From: JBCCIM01 sp045106435
GTDB taxonomy: Bacteria > Bacteroidota > Rhodothermia > Rhodothermales > JAHQVL01
Assembly (NCBI GenBank): GCA_045106435.1
Contig: JBGCEN010000110.1
Location: 1-54,521, forward strand
Direction: 5' to 3'
DNA length: 54,521 bases
Shown: positions 25,202 to 33,721 of the stretch, piece by piece
Numbering within the stretch: the stretch's first letter is position 1
How the letters are laid out: every line of letters begins with the position of its first letter
The notes under the pieces: generated by a model
Databases searched by the model: none
What the model was told of the DNA's origin: nothing
Seen by the model: only the letters and a program-made list of their open reading frames with translations
Position numbers and translations under genes: made by a program

Positions 25202-25223
25202 ACTTTGTCCTTTTGAACAAAGT
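25202..25223 (+). terminator. Possible terminator hairpin after the partner-switching operon
   Basis: ACTTTGT-CCTTTTGA-ACAAAGT is a perfect 7-bp stem with an 8-base loop, five bases after the phosphatase stop and before the convergent menE end. No long T-run follows, so rho-independent activity is uncertain. Confidence 0.45.
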
Positions 25224-25266
25224 ATCGAATATTGAATATTTCCCTGGAATCATTGTAGATGATTCA

Positions 25267-26766
25267 TTACGTGTTCTTGACAGCCCACTCTGCCAATGCT
25301 TTGCGGGAAATCTTCATCCCGGCTGACGTATGCTCGTCGGTAAGCTCAAAGTAGTATAACGGCCTCATATATCGAGAAATCAAAGGAGCAAGATGCGCTT
25401 CAATCGTTTGCTCAGCGGGCATCGTTCTCTTAAAAGTAATAAAAGCAACAGGACGAAATCCATACTCCCGGTCGGGGATAGGCACGACTACAGCTCGAAT
25501 AATTTCAGCATGTTGCTCAAGCGCTCGTTCAATCTCTTCAGGATGAATATTCTCACCACCGGAGATAAACATATTGTCCTTTCGCCCCAAAACAAGCAGA
25601 TTTCCGTGCTCATCAAGCCGGCCCAAATCTCCTGTTGCATACCAGCCTGATGCATCAAATGCACTATTTACATTCTGGTCGATTACATTCTGGCCGTTCA
25701 CATTCTGGTCAGTCACATACCCCAAAAACCGAGTCCTTCCATTCAGAAGAATTTGTCCTTCTTCATCCAGTCGTACTTCGCGATGAGATAGTATCCTCCC
25801 GGAAGTAAACAAAACATTCAAATCAGCACCTGACGGTGTTGTTGTTACCTGAGATGCCATCTCCGTCATGCCGTACGAAGTATGAATAGGTAATCCCAAA
25901 TCCTTTGCCTGCTTTATCAAGGCCCTTGAGATTGCACTTCCGCCAAGAAGAATACTTTTCAGATCAGGCAAACCATCACGTTCTACGTGCTCCATGACCC
26001 GCAGCAACTGTGTGCTCACCATGGATACATGGGTGATCCGGCTGGCAGCAAGCTCATCAAACAAGGGAGCTTGCTGTGTGGGAAGGACCACCGTTGCACC
26101 GGCTAGAAAACAGCGAAAAAGCACAGCCACACCAGCCACATGATACAGAGGAAGTGAAAGTAACCATCGGTCCTCCGGCACGAGGGCGATGTTTTCATTT
26201 GAGCCCAACGCGCTATAGTAATGATTGCCCCAATTGTGCAGAATTGCCTTGGGTAAACCCGTACTACCAGAAGAGAACAGGATAGTGGCATACTGCGCAT
26301 GATCGATAACAGCCGGCGCAAAACGATGCATCTGGGTGACATCTGCCGGTACAAGATCATCTACATGGATTTTCTGCACAGGGCTTTTTACCTCAATCTC
26401 CCCCAAGCCATCCCCTTCCACGACAAGCAATTGGCATTTCAATTGTAAAACCAGCTTCGCTACCACATCATCAGGAAACCGTGTACTCACAGGTACAACC
26501 ACAGCCTTTATTCTAAATAACGCCTGCATGAGTACCACATATTGCCAGGAATTCGACAATAAGACCGCTATTCTGGCATTGGGGATTACGCCTTTTTCCA
26601 CCAATATCGCTTGTACAGTTGCGATATACGTATTTAGATGAGCATAGGAGAAGCTGCCTTCATCTGACACCAGCGCCGGCGCGTCCGGGGCTATCTGTGC
26701 GTGCGAATAAATCGGGCAATAGAAATCTGACAATCTTTTATAGATTCCAGGTAATTGAAAAAACAA
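25267..26766 (-). CDS. menE: o-Succinylbenzoate–CoA ligase MenE
   Basis: MenE activates o-succinylbenzoate with ATP and CoA in menaquinone synthesis. ANL-superfamily motifs are in order: 'ILFSSGSTGLPKAI' (ATP loop), 'TSYGMTEMASQVTT', 'YATGDLG', 'LGRKDNMFISGGENIHPEEIE', and a C-terminal Lys in AGMKISRKALAEW. 499 residues from a TTG at 26764-26766; no ATG is available near the N-terminus, and this start overlaps the menA end by 29 bases. Assignment to MenE and not another acyl-CoA ligase rests on the men neighbours and modest size. A 15-bp tandem repeat adds DQNVNGQNVIDQNVN between two motifs. Confidence 0.9.
   Translation of the reverse strand: MFFQLPGIYKRLSDFYCPIYSHAQIAPDAPALVSDEGSFSYAHLNTYIATVQAILVEKGVIPNARIAVLLSNSWQYVVLMQALFRIKAVVVPVSTRFPDDVVAKLVLQLKCQLLVVEGDGLGEIEVKSPVQKIHVDDLVPADVTQMHRFAPAVIDHAQYATILFSSGSTGLPKAILHNWGNHYYSALGSNENIALVPEDRWLLSLPLYHVAGVAVLFRCFLAGATVVLPTQQAPLFDELAASRITHVSMVSTQLLRVMEHVERDGLPDLKSILLGGSAISRALIKQAKDLGLPIHTSYGMTEMASQVTTTPSGADLNVLFTSGRILSHREVRLDEEGQILLNGRTRFLGYVTDQNVNGQNVIDQNVNSAFDASGWYATGDLGRLDEHGNLLVLGRKDNMFISGGENIHPEEIERALEQHAEIIRAVVVPIPDREYGFRPVAFITFKRTMPAEQTIEAHLAPLISRYMRPLYYFELTDEHTSAGMKISRKALAEWAVKNT
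25670..25714. repeat. 15-bp in-frame tandem repeat within menE
   Basis: Three consecutive units (25670-25684, 25685-25699, 25700-25714) share ACATTCTGG at the start and vary afterwards. The minus strand encodes the pentapeptides DQNVN/GQNVI/DQNVN, inserted just before the YATGDLG motif in a likely surface loop. Confidence 0.85.
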
Positions 26767-27631
26767 TACTATAGATCAGCAACAATCTTGCGGTTGCCCC
26801 GAGAATCGGATTCAAAGCAGGACTTGGTGGTGTTTTAACTACTTTTGAAAACAGATACAGCCCTATCAACATGGAGGCACTCGCAAGCAAGACTGCAGGA
26901 TGCTTGCCTGTGATCACATACAAAATGATGGGGATAAGTCCTGTGACTACCATACACACAAAATAACAAGCCAAACCGAAAGTTCTACCAAAACGGACCA
27001 CAATCGTTTTTTTGCCGGCCAAACGATCTTCAGCTACATCGCGGATATTGTTTACCAACAGAATAGCTACAGCCAATAAACCTGGCGCCATTCCCGCAAT
27101 CAATACAGTATTTTCAATAGCCAGAGCTTGCACAAAATAGGTCCCCCCTACAGCAACAGGCCCAAAGAAAATCAGCACAAAAATATCCCCCAGCCCAAGG
27201 TAGGCCAGGGAATATTTTCCTGCGGTATACATAAAGCCTGAAATTATTGACAAAACACCTATAACAACGATTGGCCAACCGCCTCGCCACATCAGATACG
27301 ATCCCGCAATGATCGCAAGTCCAAAAACGAGGAATGTAGCATTTTTCATCCCCTGTGGACTTACCAGCCCGGCCTGCGTTACGCGCAGCGGGCCTTTCCG
27401 ATCATCGGTGTCTGCACCTTTTTTAAAATCGGCGTAGTCATTAAAAAAGTTGGTGCCAATCTGAATGAATAGCGCACCAGTCAATGCCAGCGCCGCGGCG
27501 AGCCAATGTACCACGCCGGCCTCGATAGCCATTGCAACACCAATCAGCACTGGGGCAACAGCTGCCCACAGCGTTTTAGGTCTGATAGCAGCCAGCCATG
27601 TGCTTGTTTTCGATATCTCGTCAACGGCCAT
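26738..27631 (-). CDS. menA: 1,4-Dihydroxy-2-naphthoate polyprenyltransferase MenA
   Basis: MenA joins the prenyl tail to dihydroxynaphthoate in the inner membrane, giving demethylmenaquinone. The two Asp-rich prenyl-diphosphate motifs are seen: 'NFFNDYADFKKGADTDDRKGP' early on and 'VNNIRDVAEDRLAGKKTIVVRFG' later, with eight or nine membrane helices. I start it at the ATG 27629-27631, one base after the menB stop, which gives 297 residues starting MAVDEISKTSTWLAAIRPKT. The open frame continues upstream inside menB, but that N-terminus is not MenA-like. Tight menB–menA–menE spacing shows a single operon. Confidence 0.95.
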   Translation of the reverse strand: MAVDEISKTSTWLAAIRPKTLWAAVAPVLIGVAMAIEAGVVHWLAAALALTGALFIQIGTNFFNDYADFKKGADTDDRKGPLRVTQAGLVSPQGMKNATFLVFGLAIIAGSYLMWRGGWPIVVIGVLSIISGFMYTAGKYSLAYLGLGDIFVLIFFGPVAVGGTYFVQALAIENTVLIAGMAPGLLAVAILLVNNIRDVAEDRLAGKKTIVVRFGRTFGLACYFVCMVVTGLIPIILYVITGKHPAVLLASASMLIGLYLFSKVVKTPPSPALNPILGATARLLLIYSIVFSITWNL

Positions 27632-27632
27632 G

Positions 27633-28457
27633 TTAAGGGCGGTAAGGAAACTTGGAAAAATCAGGCTTCCGTTTTTCGTTATACGCATTTCTGCCTTCCT
27701 GCCCTTCTTCTGTCATATAAAACAGTAGCGTAGCATTTCCGGCAAGCTCTTGTAAACCAGCCTGACCATCACAGTCGGCATTCAGCGACGCTTTAAGGCA
27801 TCGAATGGCCATCTGCGAATTAGCCAATATCTCCCGGCACCACTGAATCGTCTCCTCTTCTAATTTTTCAAGAGGCACAACAGTATTTACCAGCCCCATA
27901 TCAAGCGCAGCCTGGGCAGAATACGGCCGGCAAAGAAACCAGATTTCGCGGGCTTTCTTTTGACCAATATGGCGTGCAAGATAACTTGCGCCCCAGCCTC
28001 CATCAAACGAGCCCACTTTAGGGCCGGTTTGCATAAATTGTGCATTCTCAGCCGCAATAGTAAGGTCGCATACAACGTGCAGCACGTGGCCGCCGCCAAC
28101 TGCCCATCCTGCCACCATTGCAATCACTGGCTTGGGGCACGTCCTGATCTGCCGCTGGAAGTCGAGCACATTAAGACGCATCGTTCCAGAACCTTTTTCT
28201 TTATACCCAGCATCTCCACGGATACGCTGGTCACCTCCTGAACAAAACGCATCAGGCCCTTCGCCAGTCAGGATGATTACCCCCACTTCATCATCATCAC
28301 GCGCGTCATCAAGCGCAAGCATCATCTCCTTCACCGTCAAGGGACGAAATGCATTCCGTACTTCCGGACGATTTATGGTAATTTTGGCAATGCCTTCTGC
28401 CTTATGGTACTTGATATCGGTATATTCACCGGCTTCGATCCACGAAATTGCAGACAT
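27633..28457 (-). CDS. menB: 1,4-Dihydroxy-2-naphthoyl-CoA synthase MenB
   Basis: MenB closes the second ring of the naphthoquinone from o-succinylbenzoyl-CoA. It is a 274-residue crotonase-fold enzyme (E. coli 285). Family marks: 'CSGGDQRIRGDAGY', the oxyanion region 'VAGWAVGGGHVLHVVCDLTIAAENAQF', 'QTGPKVGSFDGGWGASYLAR' (the MenB-specific SFDGG segment), and the C-terminal 'FYMTEEGQEGRNAYNEKRKPDFSKFPYRP' that is diagnostic for MenB. It heads the menB–menA–menE run. The CPBP protein gene and an opposite-strand gene separate it from menD. Confidence 0.98.
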   Translation of the reverse strand: MSAISWIEAGEYTDIKYHKAEGIAKITINRPEVRNAFRPLTVKEMMLALDDARDDDEVGVIILTGEGPDAFCSGGDQRIRGDAGYKEKGSGTMRLNVLDFQRQIRTCPKPVIAMVAGWAVGGGHVLHVVCDLTIAAENAQFMQTGPKVGSFDGGWGASYLARHIGQKKAREIWFLCRPYSAQAALDMGLVNTVVPLEKLEEETIQWCREILANSQMAIRCLKASLNADCDGQAGLQELAGNATLLFYMTEEGQEGRNAYNEKRKPDFSKFPYRP

Positions 28458-28617
28458 GTCTATTTAAGTTTGTTTATGTAAGATCTGGTGGTTGGGCGAT
28501 AATATACGACTTTATCCGGATCCACATTTTACTTCCTTTCGGGGCTGGCTTTCTATCTACACAACTCGTAATATCACGCTCGAAAGTATTGTTCAACCTT
28601 CACATGATAGCAGCTCA

Positions 28618-28920
28618 ATGATAACGCATATCGTTTACTTCTGGCTTAAACCTGATCTCGACCAAGACAGTATCAATCAGTTCATTGAAGGGGCAAAAAG
28701 CCTGTTGTCAATAGACGCTTTAGCGAGTGGATATGTTGGTGTGCCGGCGGATACAGAAAAACGTCCAATCATCGATTCATCGTATGATTATTCGCTGATT
28801 ACCGTTTTCAAAAATATGGAAGATCACGATATCTACCAGGTACACCCAACGCATGATGCGTTCAGAGAACTTGCCCACTTATGGGATCGTGTACAGATTT
28901 ACGACTCGGAGACCATTTGA
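28618..28920 (+). CDS. Dabb (stress-responsive alpha/beta-barrel) domain protein
   Basis: 100 residues from the ATG 28618-28620, starting MITHIVYFWLKPDLDQDSI. An in-frame ATG at 28492 gives a longer, unlike-family leader. A single ferredoxin-like Dabb domain is recognised from 'HIVYFWLK', 'SGYVGVPADTEKRPIIDSSYDYSLITVFKNMEDHDIYQVHPTHDAF', and a closing 'VQIYD' strand. Dabb proteins are small dimers; some bind haem or act as cyclases, most are uncharacterised. It lies on the opposite strand inside the men cluster. Confidence 0.85.
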   Translation: MITHIVYFWLKPDLDQDSINQFIEGAKSLLSIDALASGYVGVPADTEKRPIIDSSYDYSLITVFKNMEDHDIYQVHPTHDAFRELAHLWDRVQIYDSETI

Positions 28921-28997
28921 TATTCCCGGGCTGTTTACTCAAACTGAGTCCAATAAAACTGAGCGCAGTAGCACTGAGTTTAATCAGCCTGTCCTGG

Positions 28998-29753
28998 CTA
29001 TAGCTTCAAGGACTTCGCAGCATTTACGCTTTTACCAGATTTTATCTGCATATCTGGATTAAAGGAAGCAGCCCAAAAGTCATTTGATATGGCGAGCGCG
29101 GCATGTACCACAACGCATGCCCAAATGGCACCCGTCTGCACTACAATCAGACACAGGATGATGCTTAGCGGTATGGTACCAAACGTTTCCTTGCTCCCTT
29201 TGGGCATATGCGTTAACGTGCAAATAGCTGTTGTAACGATAATACCAGGCCACCAGCCGAGGACTTCAGCAGTATTCAGTAACAAAAACCCTCTGAACAA
29301 AAATTCGTACGCAAACAGATACGAAAGCCAGAACAGGCCGTTGATCAGCAAGAGTTTCCGATCCCATTCAGGCACCCGAACTTGCGGGTAAAAACGTTGC
29401 ATCTCTTCCTTGCGTGCAGAATACCAGGGTATAAACGACAGGAAGCCTCCAAACAATAACATCCAGTACAAAGTTGGCCCCATCGAAGCAACGCCAACGC
29501 CATAACTGGTAAAGCTCTTTGGGAAATAGAGGTACGAAATGGCCGCCGGCACTATGCCAAGACAAAGGATGCCAATTGCCTTTTGGTAAAAAGCGCCATA
29601 GTGGTGGAAATGTCCATCCCCTTTGCGTTTATCTACAAATTGCTTTAAGGATGCAGAGTAGGCGACAAACCAGTATACACTAAAACAAACAGTTGCTGTG
29701 CCAATAGCTACGACTAGACTCGCATCGTTGCTATCCCAGTATAGGTCTTCCAT
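28998..29753 (-). CDS. CPBP-family intramembrane protein (CAAX-protease-like)
   Basis: 251 residues, about six or seven membrane helices. CPBP marks: 'YEFLFRG' (E150, R154) corresponds to the EExxxR motif, with Tyr instead of the first Glu. H182 lies in 'CTLTHMPKGSKE' and H217 in 'VVVHAALAISND'. Family members are intramembrane proteases or bacteriocin-immunity-type proteins. The loss of the first Glu leaves protease activity uncertain. It lies between menD and menB, 65 bases downstream of menD by position, on the same strand as the men genes, so it may be co-transcribed. No direct men function is implied. Confidence 0.75.
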   Translation of the reverse strand: MEDLYWDSNDASLVVAIGTATVCFSVYWFVAYSASLKQFVDKRKGDGHFHHYGAFYQKAIGILCLGIVPAAISYLYFPKSFTSYGVGVASMGPTLYWMLLFGGFLSFIPWYSARKEEMQRFYPQVRVPEWDRKLLLINGLFWLSYLFAYEFLFRGFLLLNTAEVLGWWPGIIVTTAICTLTHMPKGSKETFGTIPLSIILCLIVVQTGAIWACVVVHAALAISNDFWAASFNPDMQIKSGKSVNAAKSLKL

Positions 29754-29818
29754 GAAGCTTAAAATTCAGTAGTTTACTTTGGTGCTGTTTACTTCTATCC
29801 AGATTACTTCTGCACAGG

Positions 29819-31585
29819 TTACCTGATAGTCAAATATTCTTTGATGGCTCGGTGGATAGCCAAATTCTTTGTTCTATCGGTTTCTATTTCGATAAGTGTA
29901 CTTTTTTTCTCTTGCAATGCGCGCTCATAAGCGGATCGAAAAGATGCCTCATTGCCGGGCTTTTCATAACGCAATCCAAACATTTCTGCGGACGCTTTAA
30001 AATCTAATCCATGCGGCACTGCAAAATGCGATTCAAAAACGTCGTTATATGAAGAGATTGGTAAAAACGAAAAAATCCCCCCTCCATCATTATTTACAAC
30101 AACAACGATAAGTGGAAAAGGCAATTTATTGAGCAGCGCCAGCGAATTCAAATCGTGCAAAAGAGATAAATCTCCAAGTATTAGCGTTGTGGGCTTTTTC
30201 ATTCCTAGTAAAGCGCCGGCGGCTGTCGCAACCGTTCCATCAATCCCACTTGCCCCCCTGTTTAACACAACTTGTATCTCGGTCTGATCCAGCAATCCGA
30301 ACGCATCCATATCGCGAACGGGCATGCTATTTCCTACAACAAGCCCCTGCCCTTCTGATAGTAACTGAGACAATGTCCTTGCCAGCAGCGGCTCGGTCAA
30401 CGCGTCTTCTTGCTGAAAGTATTGCGCAAGGCCTACAGAAACTTCCTTATCCTTACGACGCCATGTATCTATCCATTGGCGCCTTCTTGACGATGAAATC
30501 GCACGTTCTTCGGTTGATTGTCTTGCGGTGATCTGCTCAAGCTCGCTGCTAAACTGCTCGATGTTGGCTTCTATTTTAAAACTTACATTATGCAGCGGAT
30601 CTAAACGATCTGGGTACGGATCAATCAATATCTGATGCTTCAGCGCAGACTCAGAAACCCAGTTTAATAGTTTTTTTGATGTGTATCGCTTGCCGAATTG
30701 CAAGAGGACATCTGCCCCTTCAGCAAACGCAGGATCATCCAACAGGAAATCCACATGTACGACAAGCGTATCCTCTGCATTCCCTCCGGAGATCTGTGCA
30801 CCAATATCTGCAAATAGCGGCCAATCAAGTCGTTTTGCAAGATCCTGTACGGCCTTGCCCTCTTTAGCAGTCGCCATTCTGCCGGCGATGACCACGCCCC
30901 GGACTGCTTCTTTTAGTATCGTTGCTACTTCATCTGCGACATCTTCGCCTACTGTTTTTAATACAGCGGGATAGCGCGTATATGGGCCATTGTTTGTTTC
31001 CCAGTGGTTGAGGCGGGCTAGATAATCAGTATAGCCAGATCCATCCCCTGATGGAGCGAGCGGCTCGCGAAACATCCAGTTTAGATGTACAGGTCCAGCA
31101 CTACTTCTGTGTACAGCCTGGTCTATGGTTGTGAGAATGAAGGCTGGGTCGATGGATTTATCAGGAGCCGGTGCGTCAAATGCCCATTGGGTATAGCTAC
31201 CAAAAATACTGGGCTGATTTATTGTTTGATTTGCTCCTGTCTTGCGTAATTCGGGAGGCCGATCTGCGGTTAAGGCAATCAGCGGAACGGCATCAACATA
31301 AGCTTCAACAATGGCCGGCAATCCGTTGGCAAGCGCGGTACCCGATGTCGTTATCCATACAGCCGGCCGGCCCGAAGCACGTGCAAAACCAAGCGCAGCA
31401 AAAGCAGTCCCGCGTTCGTCAAAATGGACAATGGAAGTAGCCCGGGGATTTCGGACAACCGCAGTTACAAGTGGCGTTGACCTTGATCCTGGCGCTATAA
31501 AGAAATGCGTAACACCGCATCTCGTTAGCTCCTCCACAATCAAGGCAGCCCAGAGGTGGTTAATATTTGGCGCTTTTCTGATCAA
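29819..31585 (-). CDS. menD: 2-Succinyl-5-enolpyruvyl-6-hydroxy-3-cyclohexene-1-carboxylate synthase MenD
   Basis: MenD is the thiamine-diphosphate enzyme that joins 2-oxoglutarate to isochorismate. N-terminal 'NINHLWAALIVEELTRCGVTHFFIAPGSRSTPLV' matches MenD closely, then 'HFDERGTAFAALGFARASGRPAVWITTSGTA' (the catalytic-Glu region), and 'GDLSLLHDLNSLAL...' with 'VVVNNDGGGIF' as the thiamine-diphosphate motif. The family start should lie just before 'NINHLW', so I take the TTG at 31583-31585 (588 residues), overlapping the menF end by 26 bases. An ATG at 31657 would add 24 residues that lie inside menF. Downstream of menF in one operon. Confidence 0.95.
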   Translation of the reverse strand: MIRKAPNINHLWAALIVEELTRCGVTHFFIAPGSRSTPLVTAVVRNPRATSIVHFDERGTAFAALGFARASGRPAVWITTSGTALANGLPAIVEAYVDAVPLIALTADRPPELRKTGANQTINQPSIFGSYTQWAFDAPAPDKSIDPAFILTTIDQAVHRSSAGPVHLNWMFREPLAPSGDGSGYTDYLARLNHWETNNGPYTRYPAVLKTVGEDVADEVATILKEAVRGVVIAGRMATAKEGKAVQDLAKRLDWPLFADIGAQISGGNAEDTLVVHVDFLLDDPAFAEGADVLLQFGKRYTSKKLLNWVSESALKHQILIDPYPDRLDPLHNVSFKIEANIEQFSSELEQITARQSTEERAISSSRRRQWIDTWRRKDKEVSVGLAQYFQQEDALTEPLLARTLSQLLSEGQGLVVGNSMPVRDMDAFGLLDQTEIQVVLNRGASGIDGTVATAAGALLGMKKPTTLILGDLSLLHDLNSLALLNKLPFPLIVVVVNNDGGGIFSFLPISSYNDVFESHFAVPHGLDFKASAEMFGLRYEKPGNEASFRSAYERALQEKKSTLIEIETDRTKNLAIHRAIKEYLTIR

Positions 31586-33020
31586 GCCCAAGTGCTTTAA
31601 TAAAATCGCCAATTTTTTGCTCGATCTCGCTCCATTCCGCATCGGGTTCAGACCCATCCACGATGCCGGCTCCCGAGTATAGCGACAACGTATCGCCAGA
31701 CGCTACGCCAGATCGAATCGCTACTGCAAATTCAGCCGCATCTTTGCTCATCCAGCCAATGGGGCCGGCATACCAGCCGCGGTCAAATGACTCAAGATCA
31801 CGAATGGTTTCGATTGCTTCTTTTTTTGGATGGCCTCCGACGGCTGACGTTGGCGGCAACTGCTCAAGGATATCAATATCTGAAACGCCCTGTCGCAAGT
31901 TACCCTGAAATTTCGACACCAGATGCCGTCCAATACTCAAATTCATCAAAGAGGGCGTTTTGTCCATTTTGAGGCTTGTGCAAATCTTGCCAAAGACCCG
32001 CTCGATACTGCTCCGAACAAAGGCATGCTCACGCTGGTCTTTATCGCTTAACAAAAGGGCATGGCCTAGTTCGATATCGAGCGCATTCAGGTGGTCGCGC
32101 CGGCCCGTGCCGGCAACAGCCTCGCTGACAATAGACGTTTTTCTTCGATGATATAAACGCTCTGGTGGAGCGCCAAGAAAAGCACTGTCTTTCTGAACCT
32201 GGAAATAAAAATGGAAGCAACTCGGTGTGGCGTCTCTCAGCAGTTTGAATAACAAAAACTTATCGAAACGCTCGGCAAAGGAAAATTCTACTTTTCTAGC
32301 CAACACCACTTTTTCCAGCACATAATTACTTCGAATCATGGATAAAGCATGATTCACAACCTGATTCCATTTACTTTCCTCTGGCGAATCTTTTCGCGAT
32401 ATCGGCAAAGGGCATTCTCCAGAAAGCGTATGCTCTGGCAGGTTGATTTCCTCAATTTCCTTTACAATTTGCTCCTTCTTGTCAGCATCTCTTGGCAATA
32501 CTAAATTGCAGCAGAGCGCATAATTCCCCTCAATTCTCTGTATCTCAAACCGGGGCAAAACAAAATGAAAATTACCCAATGCCGGCCAATCGATGCCGTT
32601 GGCGTGTCCATTATCAAACCTTATTCCCCCGTAGTATTTGATGCTCCGGGAAGTTTTCTCCAGTCTTGTTTCTACGATCCGCTTGAGCTCACCAAAAGAC
32701 GATTCGCCAATCTCCTTCACCTCATCAGCAATGCCCACTGCAGCACTAAAAAATGCTTCATCACGCGATTCCCAGAAAAGCTTAGCTTGCTGTGTTTGTT
32801 TGCGTAGCCACTGAACAGGATCAAGTGTACCAATGGGCACACGAATCTGAATAATGCTTTCAAGGGGGGTCTCAACGCGGCCGGCATAATCCTTCAGTGC
32901 ATGATCCTTTAGTGCATGATCCTTTAGTGCATCCTGGACTTTTTCAACAAGCAGCATGGTCGGCTGGTCTGCCGGCGTTACCTGCACCACGCGTTCTATT
33001 TCATCTCTTCTTTCTAGCAT
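31560..33020 (-). CDS. menF: Isochorismate synthase MenF
   Basis: MenF converts chorismate to isochorismate, committing it to menaquinone. 486 residues. The chorismate-binding domain is C-terminal: 'VLARKVEFSF', 'SFLGAPPERLYHRR'-like region, 'AGTGRR', 'HLVSKFQGNL', 'LPPTSAVGGHPKKEAIETI', 'RGWYAGPIGW', 'YSGAGIVDGSEPDAEWSEIEQKI'. The N-terminal 150 residues are divergent, as usual. Near residue 30 a 15-bp tandem repeat writes KDHAL three times. First gene of the men run; a 35-base gap separates it from the upstream phosphatase gene. Confidence 0.95.
   Translation of the reverse strand: MLERRDEIERVVQVTPADQPTMLLVEKVQDALKDHALKDHALKDYAGRVETPLESIIQIRVPIGTLDPVQWLRKQTQQAKLFWESRDEAFFSAAVGIADEVKEIGESSFGELKRIVETRLEKTSRSIKYYGGIRFDNGHANGIDWPALGNFHFVLPRFEIQRIEGNYALCCNLVLPRDADKKEQIVKEIEEINLPEHTLSGECPLPISRKDSPEESKWNQVVNHALSMIRSNYVLEKVVLARKVEFSFAERFDKFLLFKLLRDATPSCFHFYFQVQKDSAFLGAPPERLYHRRKTSIVSEAVAGTGRRDHLNALDIELGHALLLSDKDQREHAFVRSSIERVFGKICTSLKMDKTPSLMNLSIGRHLVSKFQGNLRQGVSDIDILEQLPPTSAVGGHPKKEAIETIRDLESFDRGWYAGPIGWMSKDAAEFAVAIRSGVASGDTLSLYSGAGIVDGSEPDAEWSEIEQKIGDFIKALGLDQKSAKY
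32882..32932. repeat. 15-bp in-frame tandem repeat within menF
   Basis: GTGCATGATCCTTTA occurs at 32897-32911 and 32912-32926. A degenerate copy lies at 32882-32896 and a partial one at 32927-32932. The minus strand encodes ALKDHALKDHALKDYAG near residue 31-47, outside the catalytic domain. The two central copies are identical, which points to recent slippage. Confidence 0.9.
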
Positions 33021-33055
33021 ACCCGTCCCATCAAAAAGCCCTGGATATTCAGGCG

Positions 33056-33721
33056 TTAATTTATTGACACAAGGTGATCCGTGTTATTCAAATATTTCAT
33101 TGTATAGCCGGAGGCAGCGTGTGTAATATAGTTGATGCCCGTATTCGTATGTTTTATTTCTTCCATTCTATTCAATCCATACTCTTTGAGTATCGATGCG
33201 ATAAGAACGCGAAGAAATCTTCCATGCGCCACCACCATTACACGTTCTCCCTGGTGCCTTTCTAAAATATAGTTGAGGCCCCTCAATCCGCGCGTTTGCA
33301 CCTCAAGCGCTGATTCGCCCTCACCTATGGCAAAATCATGATTCCCACTACTCCATTCGTCACGTAAGCGATCAAATTCAAGACGCAGATCACTGGTAAC
33401 TTCCATGCCTTCGTAATTCCCCCAAGACATTTCTTCCAGGTCATTCAGAAAAATCAGCGGTTTATTTTGATTTTCCTTCGCAACTGTCTGCGCAGTTTGT
33501 TTGGCACGTAAAAGCGTGCTTCCATATACGACGTCAAGATCAAAGCCTGCCGCACGTTCTGCTAATGCAAGCGCCTGCCTTCGACCCAGCTCATTGAGTG
33601 GGACATCCACACCACGTCCCTGAACGATGCCTTGTCGGTTATAGTCTGTTTCACCATGACGCACGAGGTAAAGATGTGTCTCGACCCCTGTCACAGTTCC
33701 GGTGTTATCCTGCTTGATCAT
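33056..33721 (-). CDS. Histidine phosphatase family protein
   Basis: 221 residues. The phosphohistidine motif is 'LYLVRHGETDYNRQGIVQG' with the RHG core, followed by 'LNELGRRQALALAE', 'VYGSTLLRAKQTAQTVA', the acidic 'LEEMSWGNYEGM', and the second histidine in 'RVMVVAHGRFLRVLIA'. These are branch-1 phosphatase/phosphoglycerate-mutase hallmarks. Members dephosphorylate sugar phosphates, nucleotides or cobalamin precursors; nothing here fixes the substrate. Its start overlaps the stop of the upstream membrane-protein gene (ATGA at 33718-33721), so the two are coupled. Confidence 0.93.
   Translation of the reverse strand: MIKQDNTGTVTGVETHLYLVRHGETDYNRQGIVQGRGVDVPLNELGRRQALALAERAAGFDLDVVYGSTLLRAKQTAQTVAKENQNKPLIFLNDLEEMSWGNYEGMEVTSDLRLEFDRLRDEWSSGNHDFAIGEGESALEVQTRGLRGLNYILERHQGERVMVVAHGRFLRVLIASILKEYGLNRMEEIKHTNTGINYITHAASGYTMKYLNNTDHLVSIN

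Noticed and set aside
25670..25714. Possible CRISPR-like array in menE
   Set aside because: Units are 15 bp with no spacers and lie in frame in a gene, so this is a coding tandem repeat.
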